This document shows, one piece after another, positions 42,773-51,995 of a stretch of DNA of 55,253 nucleotides. The notes beneath the pieces were generated by a model. That model was not told where the DNA came from and searched no databases. It saw only the letters and a list, made by a program, of their open reading frames with translations. This stretch comes from Actinomadura kijaniata NBRC 14229 (GTDB lineage Bacteria; Actinomycetota; Actinomycetes; Streptosporangiales; Streptosporangiaceae). The position numbers were made by a program, and so were the translations under genes. The stretch covers positions 1 through 55,253 of the forward strand of contig NZ_BCQR01000017.1 in NCBI RefSeq assembly GCF_001552175.1, read 5' to 3'. Position 1 is the stretch's first letter. Each line of letters starts with the position of its first letter.

Positions 42773-44752
42773 TCACCCCAGCTCCTCGACGGCGCGCCAG
42801 GCCGCGTCGATGGCGGCGTCGGCGTAGGCGCGGTTCTGGGAGTCGGAGTTGGCGATGGTGACCCGGCCGAACGGGCGGCGCCCCCGCACCGACGGCAGCG
42901 GGCCGTCGGGCCAGAAGTCGGCCCACGGGCGGCCGTACTCCAGCGCGTAGCCGTGGCCCCAGCGGTTGACGGTGATGCCGAGGATGTCGCGGGCCGGATC
43001 GAAGCCGCCGTCCTTGAGCAGCCGGGTGAGCTGGTCGCGGAGGCTGCGCTCGTACCGCTCGTAGGGCCGGGCGAACAGCTCGCGGCGGCCGGGGCCGATG
43101 CCGCCGCGCGGGTTGCGGTAGCCCGGCGCCGTCGCCATCCGGATCATGTGGACCAGCACCGGCTGACCGGGGTCGTGGGAGAAGCGGTAGCCGCCCATGC
43201 TGACCGGGTAGTCCAGCTCGGCCACCACCCAGTCGCCGCTGGTGAAGCGCGTGTGGTAGATCCCGAGCCGGCGCCACGCCTCCCAGTTGCGCAGCAGGAC
43301 CATGGCGTACACGATCGGCAGCTTGGTGCCGTAGAACAGGGCCTCCTGGGGGGTGGGCAGGTCCTGCATCAGGTACGGGATCATGGTGTTGTAGCAGGCC
43401 ATGACCACGCCGCCCGCCGTGCAGCGGTGGACCTTCCCGTCCCGGTGGAAGTCCACCTCGACGGTCTTGGCACCGGGGTTACCTCCGGTGTGGTGGACGC
43501 GCACGCACGGGGCGTCGAGGCGCAGCCGGACGGCGTTGCCCGCCACGTCCAGCCGGGAGTAGTCGATGCGGGCGGAGGTCTCCTCGCCCATGGCGCGGGG
43601 CGCGCCGGTGCCCGGGATCAGCCTGCCGACCAGCAGGCGGCAGACGCCGTTGTTGCCGTCGGGGAAGTGGTCGATGTACGGGTCGTCGGCGTTCCACTGG
43701 AGCTGGATGGTGGGGCCGCAGTACCGGTACGGCCGGGAACGATCCAGCTTCAGTCCCCCGAACCCCGGGTACTCCATCGCCCACGCGTCGATCGCCCCGA
43801 ACGCGTCGCTGCCGAACCCCCACTCGTCGCTGGTGTAGGTCTGGAGGTAGTCCAGGACCTCCGCGGGCATCTTCGCGACGTCCCGCAGGTACTCGCGGTA
43901 GGTCAGCCCGACCAGCCTCTGCTTCTTCTGCTCCTCGGTGAGGCCCGGCAGGTAGTCCCCGGGCCTGTCCTGGAGTTCCAGGAACGCCCGGCGCGCCCGC
44001 TCCGACAGCGGCGCGTTCCGCAGCGTCCCGGCGGTCTGGGTGTCGCCCTTCATGACCGCCAGGTGGTCGCGGCCGAACAGGTCGGAGGTGAAGAACTCCG
44101 AGTCGTTGAGCTTCCAGCGCGTGTTGAAGTCCTGGTCGTAGTACTTCCTGAACGCCTCCAGGTCGATGCCCAGCTCGTCCAGCAGCCCCCGGGCCTCCTT
44201 GCTCCACACCGACGGGGCCTCGATGGACTGCGAACCGCCGTAGCCGACGATGAGCCTGCCGTTCGCGGTGAACTCGTTGCGCCGCGCGTGGCCGCCGAAG
44301 TCGTCGTGGTTGTCCAGGATGAGGACCGTGGCGTTGGGGTGCCTCCTCCGGTAGAAGTAGGCCGCGCTGAGACCGCTGATGCCCGCGCCGACCACGACCA
44401 GGTCGTAGTGCTCGCCGGTGCGGTGGACGGGTTTCTCGCCCGCCCAGAAGATGCCGTCGCGTAGTTCGTGCGGGATGCGCATCGCCGGGTTGGTCGAGCC
44501 GCGCAGCCCGGTCATCGCGGGCGGGTAGCCGGGGCTGCCCCGGCCCGCCTGGTTCCAGCCGTCGGGCGGGTTCACGACCTTGTCGTGGACGCCGCCCCAC
44601 TCCCCGGCGGCGCACCCCGAGAGCAGCCCGCCGGTGGCCGCGGCCCCCACGGCCACGGCCATGCCGTCCAGGAAGTCCCGACGGCTGATCTTCCGGTCCA
44701 TCCCGAGCTCCCGGTCGGAATGGACGGGCTGGTACGAGTTGTCCCCCGACAT
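42773..44752 (-). CDS. Tat-exported spermidine dehydrogenase-like FAD oxidoreductase
   Basis: A 659-residue flavoenzyme. The N-terminus has a twin-arginine signal SRRDFLDG followed by a hydrophobic stretch ending LLSGCAAG, so it may be a lipoprotein. The FAD Rossmann motif is LVVVGAGISGLSAAYFYRR (about 118-136) with the EE/D equivalent LILDNHDDFGGHARRNEF. Later blocks (FPDGNNGVCRLLVGRLIPG, VVMACYNTMIPYLM, WGHGYALEYG) match the SpdH-like family. SpdH cleaves spermidine to 1,3-diaminopropane and 4-aminobutyraldehyde. It is convergent with the PucR gene (9-base gap). ATG at 44750-44752 has GGGGGA before it. Spermidine as substrate is an inference from family and context; another amine is possible. 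Confidence 0.8.
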   Translation of the reverse strand: MSGDNSYQPVHSDRELGMDRKISRRDFLDGMAVAVGAAATGGLLSGCAAGEWGGVHDKVVNPPDGWNQAGRGSPGYPPAMTGLRGSTNPAMRIPHELRDGIFWAGEKPVHRTGEHYDLVVVGAGISGLSAAYFYRRRHPNATVLILDNHDDFGGHARRNEFTANGRLIVGYGGSQSIEAPSVWSKEARGLLDELGIDLEAFRKYYDQDFNTRWKLNDSEFFTSDLFGRDHLAVMKGDTQTAGTLRNAPLSERARRAFLELQDRPGDYLPGLTEEQKKQRLVGLTYREYLRDVAKMPAEVLDYLQTYTSDEWGFGSDAFGAIDAWAMEYPGFGGLKLDRSRPYRYCGPTIQLQWNADDPYIDHFPDGNNGVCRLLVGRLIPGTGAPRAMGEETSARIDYSRLDVAGNAVRLRLDAPCVRVHHTGGNPGAKTVEVDFHRDGKVHRCTAGGVVMACYNTMIPYLMQDLPTPQEALFYGTKLPIVYAMVLLRNWEAWRRLGIYHTRFTSGDWVVAELDYPVSMGGYRFSHDPGQPVLVHMIRMATAPGYRNPRGGIGPGRRELFARPYERYERSLRDQLTRLLKDGGFDPARDILGITVNRWGHGYALEYGRPWADFWPDGPLPSVRGRRPFGRVTIANSDSQNRAYADAAIDAAWRAVEELG

Positions 44753-44863
44753 CGATCCCCCGATCGCACGCCCTCAAAAAGATCTTCCACCCGGGGCCGC
44801 GCCGGAAACGGCCGCCGGAAAAGGGGAGGTCCCCGCGGGCGCGGGTCGCCTATCGTGCTGATC

Positions 44864-45778
44864 ATGCGGATCGAGGTGCCGGAGAGGCTGGCGGAGGTCC
44901 AGGCGGAGACCAACGGGGACGCCGGCCGGCGGTGGGTCGCCGGGCTGCCGGGGCTCGCGGCCGACCTGCTGGAACGCTGGGAGCTGCGCCCCGACGGGGA
45001 GCCCCGGCACGGCTGGGCCTCGCTAGTGGTTCCCGTGCGGCGGGCCGACGGCGGCGCGGCGGTGCTGAAGCTCCAGCTCGTGGACGAGGAGAACGCGGGC
45101 GAGGCCGCGGCGCTGCGGGCCTGGGACGGCCGGGGCGCGGTCCGGCTGCTGGCGGAGGACGCCGGGCGGGGCGCGCTGCTGCTGGAGCGCCTGGACGCCG
45201 CGCGTTCGCTGGCGGACCTGCCCGACGACCGGGAGGCGCTGACGGTCCTGACCGGACTGCTGGCGCGGCTGGTGGCGGCGCCCGCGCCGCCGGGGATGCG
45301 GACGCTGGCCGACGTCGCCCGCGAGATGCTGGCGGACGCGCCCGAGCTGCTGCCGGCGCTGCGCGGCGCGGACCGGCGGCTGGCCGACGTCTGCGTGGGC
45401 GCGGTCCGGGAGCTGGCGGACGAGGCCGGGGACCGGCTGCTGCACTGGGACCTGCACTACGAGAACGTGCTGTCGGCCGACCGGGAGCCGTGGCTGGCGA
45501 TCGACCCCAAGCCGCTGGCCGGTGACCCGGGGTTCGACCTGCTGCCCGCGCTCCGCAACCGCTGGGACGACCTGGTCGCCGCCGGGGACGTGACGCGGGC
45601 GCTGCGGTGGCGGTTCGACCACATGACCGAGGTGCTGGGGCTGGACCGGCGGCGCGCGGCGGGGTGGACGCTGGGGCGCGTGCTCCAGAACGTCCTGTGG
45701 GACCTGGAGGACGATGAGGAGCACGTGGACGACGTGCAGCGCGCCGTCGCCGAGTGCCTGGAGCCACTGTGGACCTGA
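44864..45778 (+). CDS. Aminoglycoside/hydroxyurea phosphotransferase-like kinase
   Basis: A 304-residue small-molecule kinase of the APH(6)/hydroxyurea kinase family. Key segments are [21 protein letters not shown] (ATP-binding Lys and helix), the catalytic loop [10 protein letters not shown] and the metal-binding [22 protein letters not shown]. StrA/StrB-type members phosphorylate streptomycin; many chromosomal homologues have other or unknown substrates, so antibiotic resistance is possible but not shown. ATG at 44864 is chosen because the family N-terminus begins there. It is divergent from the spermidine dehydrogenase-like gene and overlaps the next GNAT gene by 10 bases, forming a two-gene operon. 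Confidence 0.87.
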   Translation: MRIEVPERLAEVQAETNGDAGRRWVAGLPGLAADLLERWELRPDGEPRHGWASLVVPVRRADGGAAVLKLQLVDEENAGEAAALRAWDGRGAVRLLAEDAGRGALLLERLDAARSLADLPDDREALTVLTGLLARLVAAPAPPGMRTLADVAREMLADAPELLPALRGADRRLADVCVGAVRELADEAGDRLLHWDLHYENVLSADREPWLAIDPKPLAGDPGFDLLPALRNRWDDLVAAGDVTRALRWRFDHMTEVLGLDRRRAAGWTLGRVLQNVLWDLEDDEEHVDDVQRAVAECLEPLWT

Positions 45779-46554
45779 CCGACCGGATGGACCGCAACCT
45801 CGCCGAGCACGCCTGCCACCTGCACCGGGGGACACCGGGCATGACGGTGGCCGAACCGGGGGACGTGCTGGTCGCCGACAGCGGGCTGGACGACGACACC
45901 TTCAACATCGTGGCCGCCGCGCGGTTCGCGCCCGCGACGGCCACGGCGCGGATCGCCGAGACGGTCGCGGCGGTCCGCGCGACCGGGCGGCCCTTCTCCT
46001 GGTGGGTCGGGCCGGAGGCCGGGGACCTGGGCGAACGCCTGGCCGGCGCGGGCCTGGAGCCGTCCGAGCGCGAGGCCGCCATGTGGGCCGAGCTGGACGA
46101 CCCGCCCGAAGTCCCGCGGCCGGACGGGCTGGAGATCCGGCGGGCCACCACCGAGCCGGAGCTCGCCGACTACGCCGTGACGCTGGCCGCGCTGTGGGAG
46201 CCGCCGTCGGTGACCGTTCCGCGGTTCTACCGGCTGACGACCGGGCCGGCGCTGCGGAGCGCGGCCCGCTACCTGGTCGGGTACGTCGGGGGCGAGCCGG
46301 TGTGCACGGGCGAGGTGTTCCTCCACGGCGGGGTCGCCGGGATCTACAACATCGCCACGCTGGCCGCGCACCGCCGCCGGGGCTACGGGGGCGCGATGAC
46401 GCTGGCCACCCTGCGCACGGCCCTGGCGGAGGGGCACCGGACCGCGGTGCTCCAGGCATCGGCCGAGGGCGAGCCGGTGTACCGGCGGCTGGGTTTCCGG
46501 GCGGCGGGAACGTTCACCGAGTTCGCCATCACCGCAGCAGGCGGCGGCCGGTGA
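45769..46554 (+). CDS. GNAT family N-acetyltransferase
   Basis: A 261-residue protein starting GTG at 45769 with GGAG five bases before it, inside the end of the kinase gene. The first 110 residues form an N-terminal domain with [17 protein letters not shown] and [10 protein letters not shown]; the GNAT domain follows with [24 protein letters not shown] (acetyl-CoA loop RRRGYGGA) and [17 protein letters not shown]. The two-part design resembles actinobacterial GNATs that act on antibiotics or on protein/amine groups. Coupling to an aminoglycoside kinase-like gene suggests a joint detoxification role, not proven. Its 3' end overlaps the convergent DAP-dehydrogenase-like gene by 26 bases. Confidence 0.86.
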   Translation: MDLTDRMDRNLAEHACHLHRGTPGMTVAEPGDVLVADSGLDDDTFNIVAAARFAPATATARIAETVAAVRATGRPFSWWVGPEAGDLGERLAGAGLEPSEREAAMWAELDDPPEVPRPDGLEIRRATTEPELADYAVTLAALWEPPSVTVPRFYRLTTGPALRSAARYLVGYVGGEPVCTGEVFLHGGVAGIYNIATLAAHRRRGYGGAMTLATLRTALAEGHRTAVLQASAEGEPVYRRLGFRAAGTFTEFAITAAGGGR

Positions 46555-47623
46555 TCATTGGGAGGGTGAACGGCGTGTGCAGGCCGGGTGGGGCCGCCGC
46601 GACGGCGGGGACGGCGTTGACCAGGCGCAGCGCGGTCGCCAGGGTGCCGGGCACCGTCGGGTCGGCCGCGCCGGGGTTGGCGATGTCCATCCGCCACGGC
46701 GGCTCGCCGTCGATCTCGACGCGGTAGCCGCCCGCCTGCCCGAACGGCGGCGCGGGCCAGTGCGGGGCCAGGTCCTCGCGCAGCCGGGTGACGTGCTCGA
46801 CCACGATCGCGGGACGGCCGCCCGCGATCCCCGCCACCCGGAACCGCAGGCCCGCCGAGGTCCCCTCGGCGATCGTCCCGGCGGGGATCGCGAACGTCTC
46901 GGGCGCGGGGCACAGCTCGTACTCCTCGGTGACGTCGTCCAGCGCCACGTCCAGCTGCTCGGCGACCAGGTGGACGACCGGGCCCCACATGAGGGTCAGC
47001 ACGCCCGGCCGCAGGATCGGCGGGACGTGGTCCAGGGGCGCGCCGAAGCCGAACTTCCCGACGATCGCCTCCGGCTTGTCCCACCGCCCGTAGCACATGA
47101 CCTCGCTGACCCGGACGGTCCGCACCGACAGGCACAGGCCGGTGAGCAGGACGGGCAGGACGTCGTTCATGAAGCCGGGGTCCAGGCCGGTGGTGAGCAT
47201 CGACGACCGTCCCGCCGCGCACGCCGCCCGCAGCCGCCGCACGGTGCCGGGGTCGGCCGAACCGGGGTGGACCAGGGGGATCAGGGCGGAGGACACCACG
47301 TCGATCCCGGCCTCCAGCACCCGGCACAGGTCGTCCACGGCGTCGGTGGGCCGGGCCCCGGTGGCGACCTCGCGGCGGCCCGCCGTCCCGACGGCGCAGT
47401 AGCTGATCACGTCGGGGCGGGCGGCGATCAGCGCGGCGGGGTCGGCGGTGGCGCGGACGCCGGTGCGGCGGCCGACTCCGGACAGCTCACCGGCGTCCCG
47501 GCCGACCTTGGCGGGGTCGGAGACCACCAGCCCGGCCAGTTCCAGGTCGGGGTGTTCGATGATCGCGCGCAGCGCCTGCCTGCCGACATTGCCGGTGGCC
47601 CACTGCCCGACCCGGTACGCCAT
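46529..47623 (-). CDS. DAP dehydrogenase/dihydrodipicolinate reductase-like NAD(P) oxidoreductase
   Basis: A 364-residue two-domain dehydrogenase. The Rossmann start is [20 protein letters not shown], followed by [18 protein letters not shown] and DVISYCAVG. The C-terminal domain ([36 protein letters not shown]) marks the NAD(P)H-dependent amine dehydrogenase-like family that includes 2,4-diaminopentanoate dehydrogenase; most actinobacterial members are uncharacterised and linked to lipid or sterol catabolic regulons. The ATG at 47621-47623 is supported by AAAGGAGG. A copy of the recurring operator lies 17-34 bases upstream, joining this gene to the 7.4-14.7 kb catabolic genes. Confidence 0.85.
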   Translation of the reverse strand: MAYRVGQWATGNVGRQALRAIIEHPDLELAGLVVSDPAKVGRDAGELSGVGRRTGVRATADPAALIAARPDVISYCAVGTAGRREVATGARPTDAVDDLCRVLEAGIDVVSSALIPLVHPGSADPGTVRRLRAACAAGRSSMLTTGLDPGFMNDVLPVLLTGLCLSVRTVRVSEVMCYGRWDKPEAIVGKFGFGAPLDHVPPILRPGVLTLMWGPVVHLVAEQLDVALDDVTEEYELCPAPETFAIPAGTIAEGTSAGLRFRVAGIAGGRPAIVVEHVTRLREDLAPHWPAPPFGQAGGYRVEIDGEPPWRMDIANPGAADPTVPGTLATALRLVNAVPAVAAAPPGLHTPFTLPMITGRRLLR

Positions 47624-47639
47624 CGCGTCCCCTCCTTTG

Positions 47640-47657
47640 ACCAAGCGCTAGCTCAGT
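47640..47657. promoter_or_regulatory. Putative operator, copy of the 18-bp palindrome
   Basis: ACCAAGCGCTAGCTCAGT matches the left arm and core of the sites at 7508-7525 and 11619-11636 and is itself largely symmetrical (AGCGCT and AGCT at the centre). It overlaps the region just before the RBS of the DAP-dehydrogenase-like gene, a position suited to repression. Confidence 0.6.
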
Positions 47658-47729
47658 TCAGCGCATTGTAGGCATGATCGGGTCCGGGTGACGAGAAGTA
47701 CATCCGACGTACGGGGGCAGGTACGGAGT

Positions 47730-48863
47730 GTGAAACCTTACGAGACCAACCAAGTGCGGACTTTCGGGGTGGAAGAGGAGCTGCTGCTCGTCGATCCCGA
47801 GACGGGTGTGCCCCAGGCCGTCTCCGGCGCGGTGATCCGGTATGCCCGTGAGCACGGTGAGCAGGTTCCCGTGCCCAACGGTAAGGACACGTTCGAGACC
47901 GAGATGCAGCGCGAGCAGCTGGAGACCGGTACCCGCCCCTGTACCTCCCTGGACGAACTGGCCGAACAGATCCGCGCGGGCCGCGCCGCCGCCGCACAGG
48001 CCGCCGCCGGGGTGGACGCGGCGGTCGTGGCGCTGGCCACCTCGCCGGTCGAGGTGCGGCCGTCGTTGACCCCCAAACGCCGCTACCGGATGATGGCCGA
48101 CGCCTACGGCGTGACCGCCGACGAGCAGCTCACCTGCGGCTGCCACGTCCATGTGAACATCTCCTCCCCCGAGGAGGGCGTGGGCGTGCTGGACCGGATC
48201 CGGCCGTGGCTGCCGCCGCTGCTGGCGCTCAGCGCCAACTCCCCGTTCTGGCAGGGCCGCGACACCGGTTACGACTCCTGGCGGCAGCGGGTGTGGGACC
48301 GCTGGCCGTCCAGCGGGCCGACCGAGCCGTTCGAGGACGCCAAGACCTACCGCGCCACCGTGGACGCGCTGCTGGAGACCGGCGTGCTGCTGGACGAGGG
48401 CATGATCTACTTCGACGCGCGGCTGTCGCGGCACTATCCGACGGTGGAGATCCGGGTCGCCGACGTGTGCCTGGACGCCGACGACACGGCGCTGATGGCG
48501 GCGCTGGTCCGGGCGCTGGTCGACACGGCGGCCGACGAGTGGCGGGCGGGGCTGCCGCCCGACCCGGTGCGCACGGAGCTGCTGCGGCTGGCGATGTGGC
48601 GGGCCAGCCGGTCGGGGATGCGCGAGGAGCTGGTCCACCCGGTGACCAGGCACGCCGCGCCCGCCCGGGCGGTGGTCGAGGCGCTGCTGGAGCACGTGCG
48701 CCCCGCGCTGGAGCGCAGCGGCGACCTCGACACGGTGCTCCGCCTGCTGGACGCGCTGTGGGAGCGCGGCAACGGGGCCACCCGCCAGCGCGCCTCCTAC
48801 GAACGCGCCGAGAACGTCCACGACGTGGTCACCGACGCCATCCGCGCCTCCGCCCCCCGTTAG
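47730..48863 (+). CDS. YbdK-type carboxylate-amine ligase (GCS2 family)
   Basis: A protein of about 377 residues in the ATP-dependent glutamate-cysteine ligase 2 family. RTFGVEEELLLVDPETG, the DTFETEMQREQLETGT segment, GCHVHVNISSPEEG and the late VEIRVADVC are the expected ATP/metal-binding blocks. YbdK has weak glutamate-cysteine ligase activity; in mycothiol-making actinomycetes its role is unclear. GTG at 47730 is preferred because it leaves 9 residues before FGVEEE as in relatives; GTG codons at 47688 and 47754 are alternatives. It is divergent from the DAP-dehydrogenase-like gene and ends at a bidirectional hairpin. Confidence 0.87.
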   Translation: MKPYETNQVRTFGVEEELLLVDPETGVPQAVSGAVIRYAREHGEQVPVPNGKDTFETEMQREQLETGTRPCTSLDELAEQIRAGRAAAAQAAAGVDAAVVALATSPVEVRPSLTPKRRYRMMADAYGVTADEQLTCGCHVHVNISSPEEGVGVLDRIRPWLPPLLALSANSPFWQGRDTGYDSWRQRVWDRWPSSGPTEPFEDAKTYRATVDALLETGVLLDEGMIYFDARLSRHYPTVEIRVADVCLDADDTALMAALVRALVDTAADEWRAGLPPDPVRTELLRLAMWRASRSGMREELVHPVTRHAAPARAVVEALLEHVRPALERSGDLDTVLRLLDALWERGNGATRQRASYERAENVHDVVTDAIRASAPR

Positions 48864-48872
48864 GCCTTCCGT

Positions 48873-48918
48873 CCAGGGCGGTTCCGGCCGGCGCGAACGC
48901 CGATCGGAACCGCCCTGG
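48873..48918. terminator. Bidirectional terminator between convergent genes
   Basis: CCAGGGCGGTTCCG (48873-48886) is perfectly complementary to CGGAACCGCCCTGG (48905-48918), a 14-bp stem with an 18-base loop. It lies 10 bases after the ligase stop and 11 bases after the erythromycin-esterase-like stop, and so serves both. Confidence 0.8.
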
Positions 48919-48929
48919 GCGATGCGGGA

Positions 48930-50207
48930 CTATCCCGGCACGTTCGCGAAGATGGCGCCCTCCCAGCCGGGCACCGACCTGATGAACGCGACGGCGTCGG
49001 CCGCGTCGAGCCGGCCCGGGTCGAAGGGGACGTACCGGGGGTCGTCGGTGACGCGCTCGCGCAGGCCCGGGTGCGTTTCGAGCGCGGCGGCCAGCTCCTT
49101 GCCGGGGAACAGCGCGCGGTCGGCGGTGGCCTCCGACAGCACCGCATGGAGGGTGTCCTCCTGCGGGGGCGGCCCGCCTCCCTCCAGGTCGCCGAAGTCC
49201 GCGGCGATGAAGGCGTACCGGTCCCGGACGGCGGACGCGACGATGGCCCCCGCGCTCCACCAGCGCGCGTCGATCTCCCCGAACCGCAGCCGGGCCGAGC
49301 ACCGTTGCAGGTGGGCGTTGTGGGCGAAGACCAGGCAGGGGCCCCGGTCGGCCTCGGCGCGGGCGACGGCCAGCAGGTTGTCGGCCATCATCGCGTCGCG
49401 TAGCTGCCCCAGGACCGCGACGCGGTCGGGCGCGGCGGAGGCCATCGCCGCGTGGTAGCGCAGCAGCCCCCGGGCGGTCCGGGCCGACGTGTACGCGCGC
49501 TCGAACCCGGCGTCGGAGTCGGCGTGCCGCAGTCCCGGGGCCTGCGCCTCGAACAGCGCGACCAGGTCGTCGGCGGCCAGGCGCAGTTCGCGGGCGCGGG
49601 GCGTGTTCCCCACGGACCGGGCGGGGTTCATGATCGCCTCGGGTTCGCTCCAGTCCGCGTCGTCGCCGAGCAGCCCGGCCAGCGTCCCGGCGTCGTGGGG
49701 GACGCGGTCCTCGCCCAGGTGGGCGGCCAGGTACGACCGCGCGGCCAGCAGGGAGGCGCGCGGGCTCTGCGCGGCGACCATCTCCATCGGGGCGTCGAAC
49801 CCGTAGAACCGCACCCGCTCGCCGGGGTCGCGGCCCGCGTTGTGCTCGCGCAGCCAGACGACGAGCTCGCGGTTGGCGGGCGAGGCCCCGAAGTTGTGGC
49901 TGAAACCGGTGGCGAGGACCTCGTCGAGGTCCCCCGCCCCGGTCGTGACGTGGTCGTTCACGACGGCCCCCGCCAGGCAGTCGCTCTCGATGGCGAGGGA
50001 CCGGAACCCGTGGCGCTCCACCAGGTGGGCCAGCAGCTCGTTGCGCAGCCGCGGGAAGGCCTCGACGCCGTGGGTCGGCTCGCCGAGGCCCAGCAGGACG
50101 GGCCGCCGGTCGAGCGCCGCGAGGAACCGGTCCGCGGCCGCGCCGAGCCGCGCGGGGTCGTCGCCGAAGGGCAGGGCGACATTGTGGACCGACAGTCGAA
50201 GGGACAT
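48930..50207 (-). CDS. Erythromycin esterase-family protein
   Basis: A 425-residue cytoplasmic hydrolase of the EreA/EreB-like family. The conserved LLGLGEPTHGVEAFPRLRNE (about 37-56) carries the catalytic His and Glu region; AIESDC, RFYGFDAPMEMV and the late VFAHNAHLQR supply the other family residues. EreA/EreB open the macrolide lactone; most chromosomal members, like the succinoglycan-biosynthesis type, have unknown substrates. ATG at 50205-50207 has GGAGAGG upstream. It is divergent from a TioE-type MerR regulator, a layout suggesting drug- or metabolite-inducible expression. Confidence 0.87.
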   Translation of the reverse strand: MSLRLSVHNVALPFGDDPARLGAAADRFLAALDRRPVLLGLGEPTHGVEAFPRLRNELLAHLVERHGFRSLAIESDCLAGAVVNDHVTTGAGDLDEVLATGFSHNFGASPANRELVVWLREHNAGRDPGERVRFYGFDAPMEMVAAQSPRASLLAARSYLAAHLGEDRVPHDAGTLAGLLGDDADWSEPEAIMNPARSVGNTPRARELRLAADDLVALFEAQAPGLRHADSDAGFERAYTSARTARGLLRYHAAMASAAPDRVAVLGQLRDAMMADNLLAVARAEADRGPCLVFAHNAHLQRCSARLRFGEIDARWWSAGAIVASAVRDRYAFIAADFGDLEGGGPPPQEDTLHAVLSEATADRALFPGKELAAALETHPGLRERVTDDPRYVPFDPGRLDAADAVAFIRSVPGWEGAIFANVPG

Positions 50208-50320
50208 GGCACACCTCTCCCGAAATCGGATCGTCCCTTCGACCGTATCCTTGGATAATCTGTTGAGACTTGGACGCGAAATCATCGGGTTTTCGTCGCG
50301 GAAACCCTCAAAGAGGAGTC

Positions 50321-51034
50321 ATGGCACCACGAGCGCTGCGGCCGGTCGACCTCGCCCGCGAGCACGGCCTGTCCACCCAGGCGGTCCGCAACTACGAGGA
50401 CGACGGCATCCTCCCCGCCGCCGAGCGCGGCGCCACCGGGTACCGCCGCTACTCGGCCGTCCACGCGCAGGCGCTGCGCGCGTTCCTCGCCCTGCGCCCC
50501 GGCTACGGGCACCAGACGGCCGCGGCGATGATGCGGGCCGCCCACCGGCGCGACGAGGAGACGGTGTTCCGCCTCCTCGACCGGGCGCACGCCGACCTGC
50601 TGCGCGAGCGCGACACCCTCGACGAGGTCGCCGCCGCGCTCGGCGCCCTGGCCACCGCGCCCGCCCCGGAGCGGGACCGGGCCGGGACGCTGACCATCGG
50701 GGCCCTGGCCCACCAGCTCGGGATGCATCCGGCGTCGCTGCGCAAGTGGGAGGAGGCCGGGATCGTCCGCCCCGAACGCGACCGGGCCACCGGCCACCGC
50801 CTCTATCCCCCCGACGCGGTGCGCGACGCGCGGGCGGCGCGCCACCTGCGACGCGGCGGATACCCGCTCGCCCAGATCAGGGTGTTCGTCGAGCAGCTGC
50901 GCGCCGCGGGCGACACCCCGGCCCTGGAGGACGTGCTCCAGGGGTGGCGGGCCCGGCTGCGGCGGCAGAGCAGGGCGATGCTCGAAGGCGGGCACCAGCT
51001 CGACGTCTACCTCGCGATGCTCGACCCCGCCTAG
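50321..51034 (+). CDS. MerR-family regulator with two HTH domains (TioE-like)
   Basis: A 237-residue regulator containing two MerR-type winged HTH motifs: RPVDLAREHGLSTQAVRNYE with DDGILPAAERG (about 7-40) and TIGALAHQLGMHPASLRKWE with EAGIVRPERDR (about 140-172). Tandem MerR domains in one chain are typical of the TioE-like group. ATG at 50321 follows AAAGAGGAG closely. There is no cysteine pattern of metal sensors, so a small organic inducer is more likely. It is divergent from the erythromycin-esterase-like gene (113-base spacer), the natural target. Confidence 0.88.
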   Translation: MAPRALRPVDLAREHGLSTQAVRNYEDDGILPAAERGATGYRRYSAVHAQALRAFLALRPGYGHQTAAAMMRAAHRRDEETVFRLLDRAHADLLRERDTLDEVAAALGALATAPAPERDRAGTLTIGALAHQLGMHPASLRKWEEAGIVRPERDRATGHRLYPPDAVRDARAARHLRRGGYPLAQIRVFVEQLRAAGDTPALEDVLQGWRARLRRQSRAMLEGGHQLDVYLAMLDPA

Positions 51035-51044
51035 CGCGGCGGGG

Positions 51045-51851
51045 TCAGGGCTTGCGGGCCAGCGCCGCCGCGCCGAGCCGCCCGATGGTGCCGAGCGGGA
51101 GGCCCACCGGCCCGTCCGGCCGCCACTCGGGGATGTGCACCAGGCCCGGTTCCAGGATCTCCAGCCCCTCCAGCCAGGTGAGGGTCTCCTCGAACGAGCG
51201 GAACCGCCCGGTGCCGAGCATGCCGAGGAACGCCTTCTCCAGCTCCTCGCTGGCCGGGTCCACGTCCACGAAGGTCGTCATGAACAGCAGGCTGCCGGAC
51301 GGCACCGCGTCCATGTACGCCCGGACGATGCCGCGCGGGTCCTCCTGGTCGTGCAGGTGGTTCAGCACGCCGACCAGCATGACGCCGACCGGCCGGGGGA
51401 GGTCCAGGTGCCGGTTCACCTCGGGGTGGGCCAGCACGGCGGCGGGCTCGCGCAGGTCGGCCGTCACCACCGTGGTCCGCTCGTTCTCGGCCAGCAGCGC
51501 CCGGCCGTGGGCCAGCACGATGGGGTCGTTGTCGACGTAGACGACGGCGCTCTCGGGCGCGACGGCCTGCGCGACCTGGTGGGTGTTCTCCACGGTCGGC
51601 AGCCCCGACCCCAGGTCGAGGAACTGCCGGATCCCCATCTCGGCCATGTGCCGCACGCCGCGCCGCAGCGCCGCGCGGTTGTCGCGGGCGAGCCGGGTCA
51701 CCTCGGGCAGCACCTGGTTGAGCTGGTCGATGAAGCCGCGGTCGGGCGCGTAGTTGTCCTTGCCGCCGAGCGCGTAGTCGTAGGCGCGGGCGATGCTCGG
51801 CCTGGTGACGTCGATCCCGAGCGCGGCCCAGTCGTGTTCCCGCTCCGTCAT
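51045..51851 (-). CDS. SAM-dependent methyltransferase of the actinobacterial DUF574 type
   Basis: A 268-residue protein of the S-adenosylmethionine methyltransferase family common in Streptomyces and relatives. RPSIARAYDYALGGKDNY at the N-terminus and the SAM motif FLDLGSGLPTVENTH (motif I), VVYVDNDPIVLAHG (motif II) and GVLNHLHD are diagnostic. Genomes carry many paralogues; substrates are unknown and some are targets of bld/WhiB-type regulation. ATG at 51849-51851 has GGAGG upstream. It is convergent with the MerR gene and divergent from the M23 protein gene. Confidence 0.9.
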   Translation of the reverse strand: MTEREHDWAALGIDVTRPSIARAYDYALGGKDNYAPDRGFIDQLNQVLPEVTRLARDNRAALRRGVRHMAEMGIRQFLDLGSGLPTVENTHQVAQAVAPESAVVYVDNDPIVLAHGRALLAENERTTVVTADLREPAAVLAHPEVNRHLDLPRPVGVMLVGVLNHLHDQEDPRGIVRAYMDAVPSGSLLFMTTFVDVDPASEELEKAFLGMLGTGRFRSFEETLTWLEGLEILEPGLVHIPEWRPDGPVGLPLGTIGRLGAAALARKP

Positions 51852-51977
51852 GTCACCCTCCGTCGCACCCCGAACGGCCGTGCGCCCCGAACGGCCGGGG
51901 CGCCGTGGTCCTGGCGATGATCGTAGACGCCGCGGGGCGCGTTCGCTCCGATCACCCTGAAGCCAGGATGAGCCCCT

Positions 51978-51995
51978 CCTTAAGCCGACCTTAAG
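51978..51995. promoter_or_regulatory. Direct repeat CCTTAAG-N4-CCTTAAG
   Basis: Two identical CCTTAAG words start 11 bases apart (51978 and 51989), one helical turn, 163-180 bases before the TTG start of the M23-SH3-CAP gene. This is the spacing of OmpR/PhoB-family tandem sites. The 306-base spacer 51852-52157 otherwise shows no gene. Confidence 0.5.
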
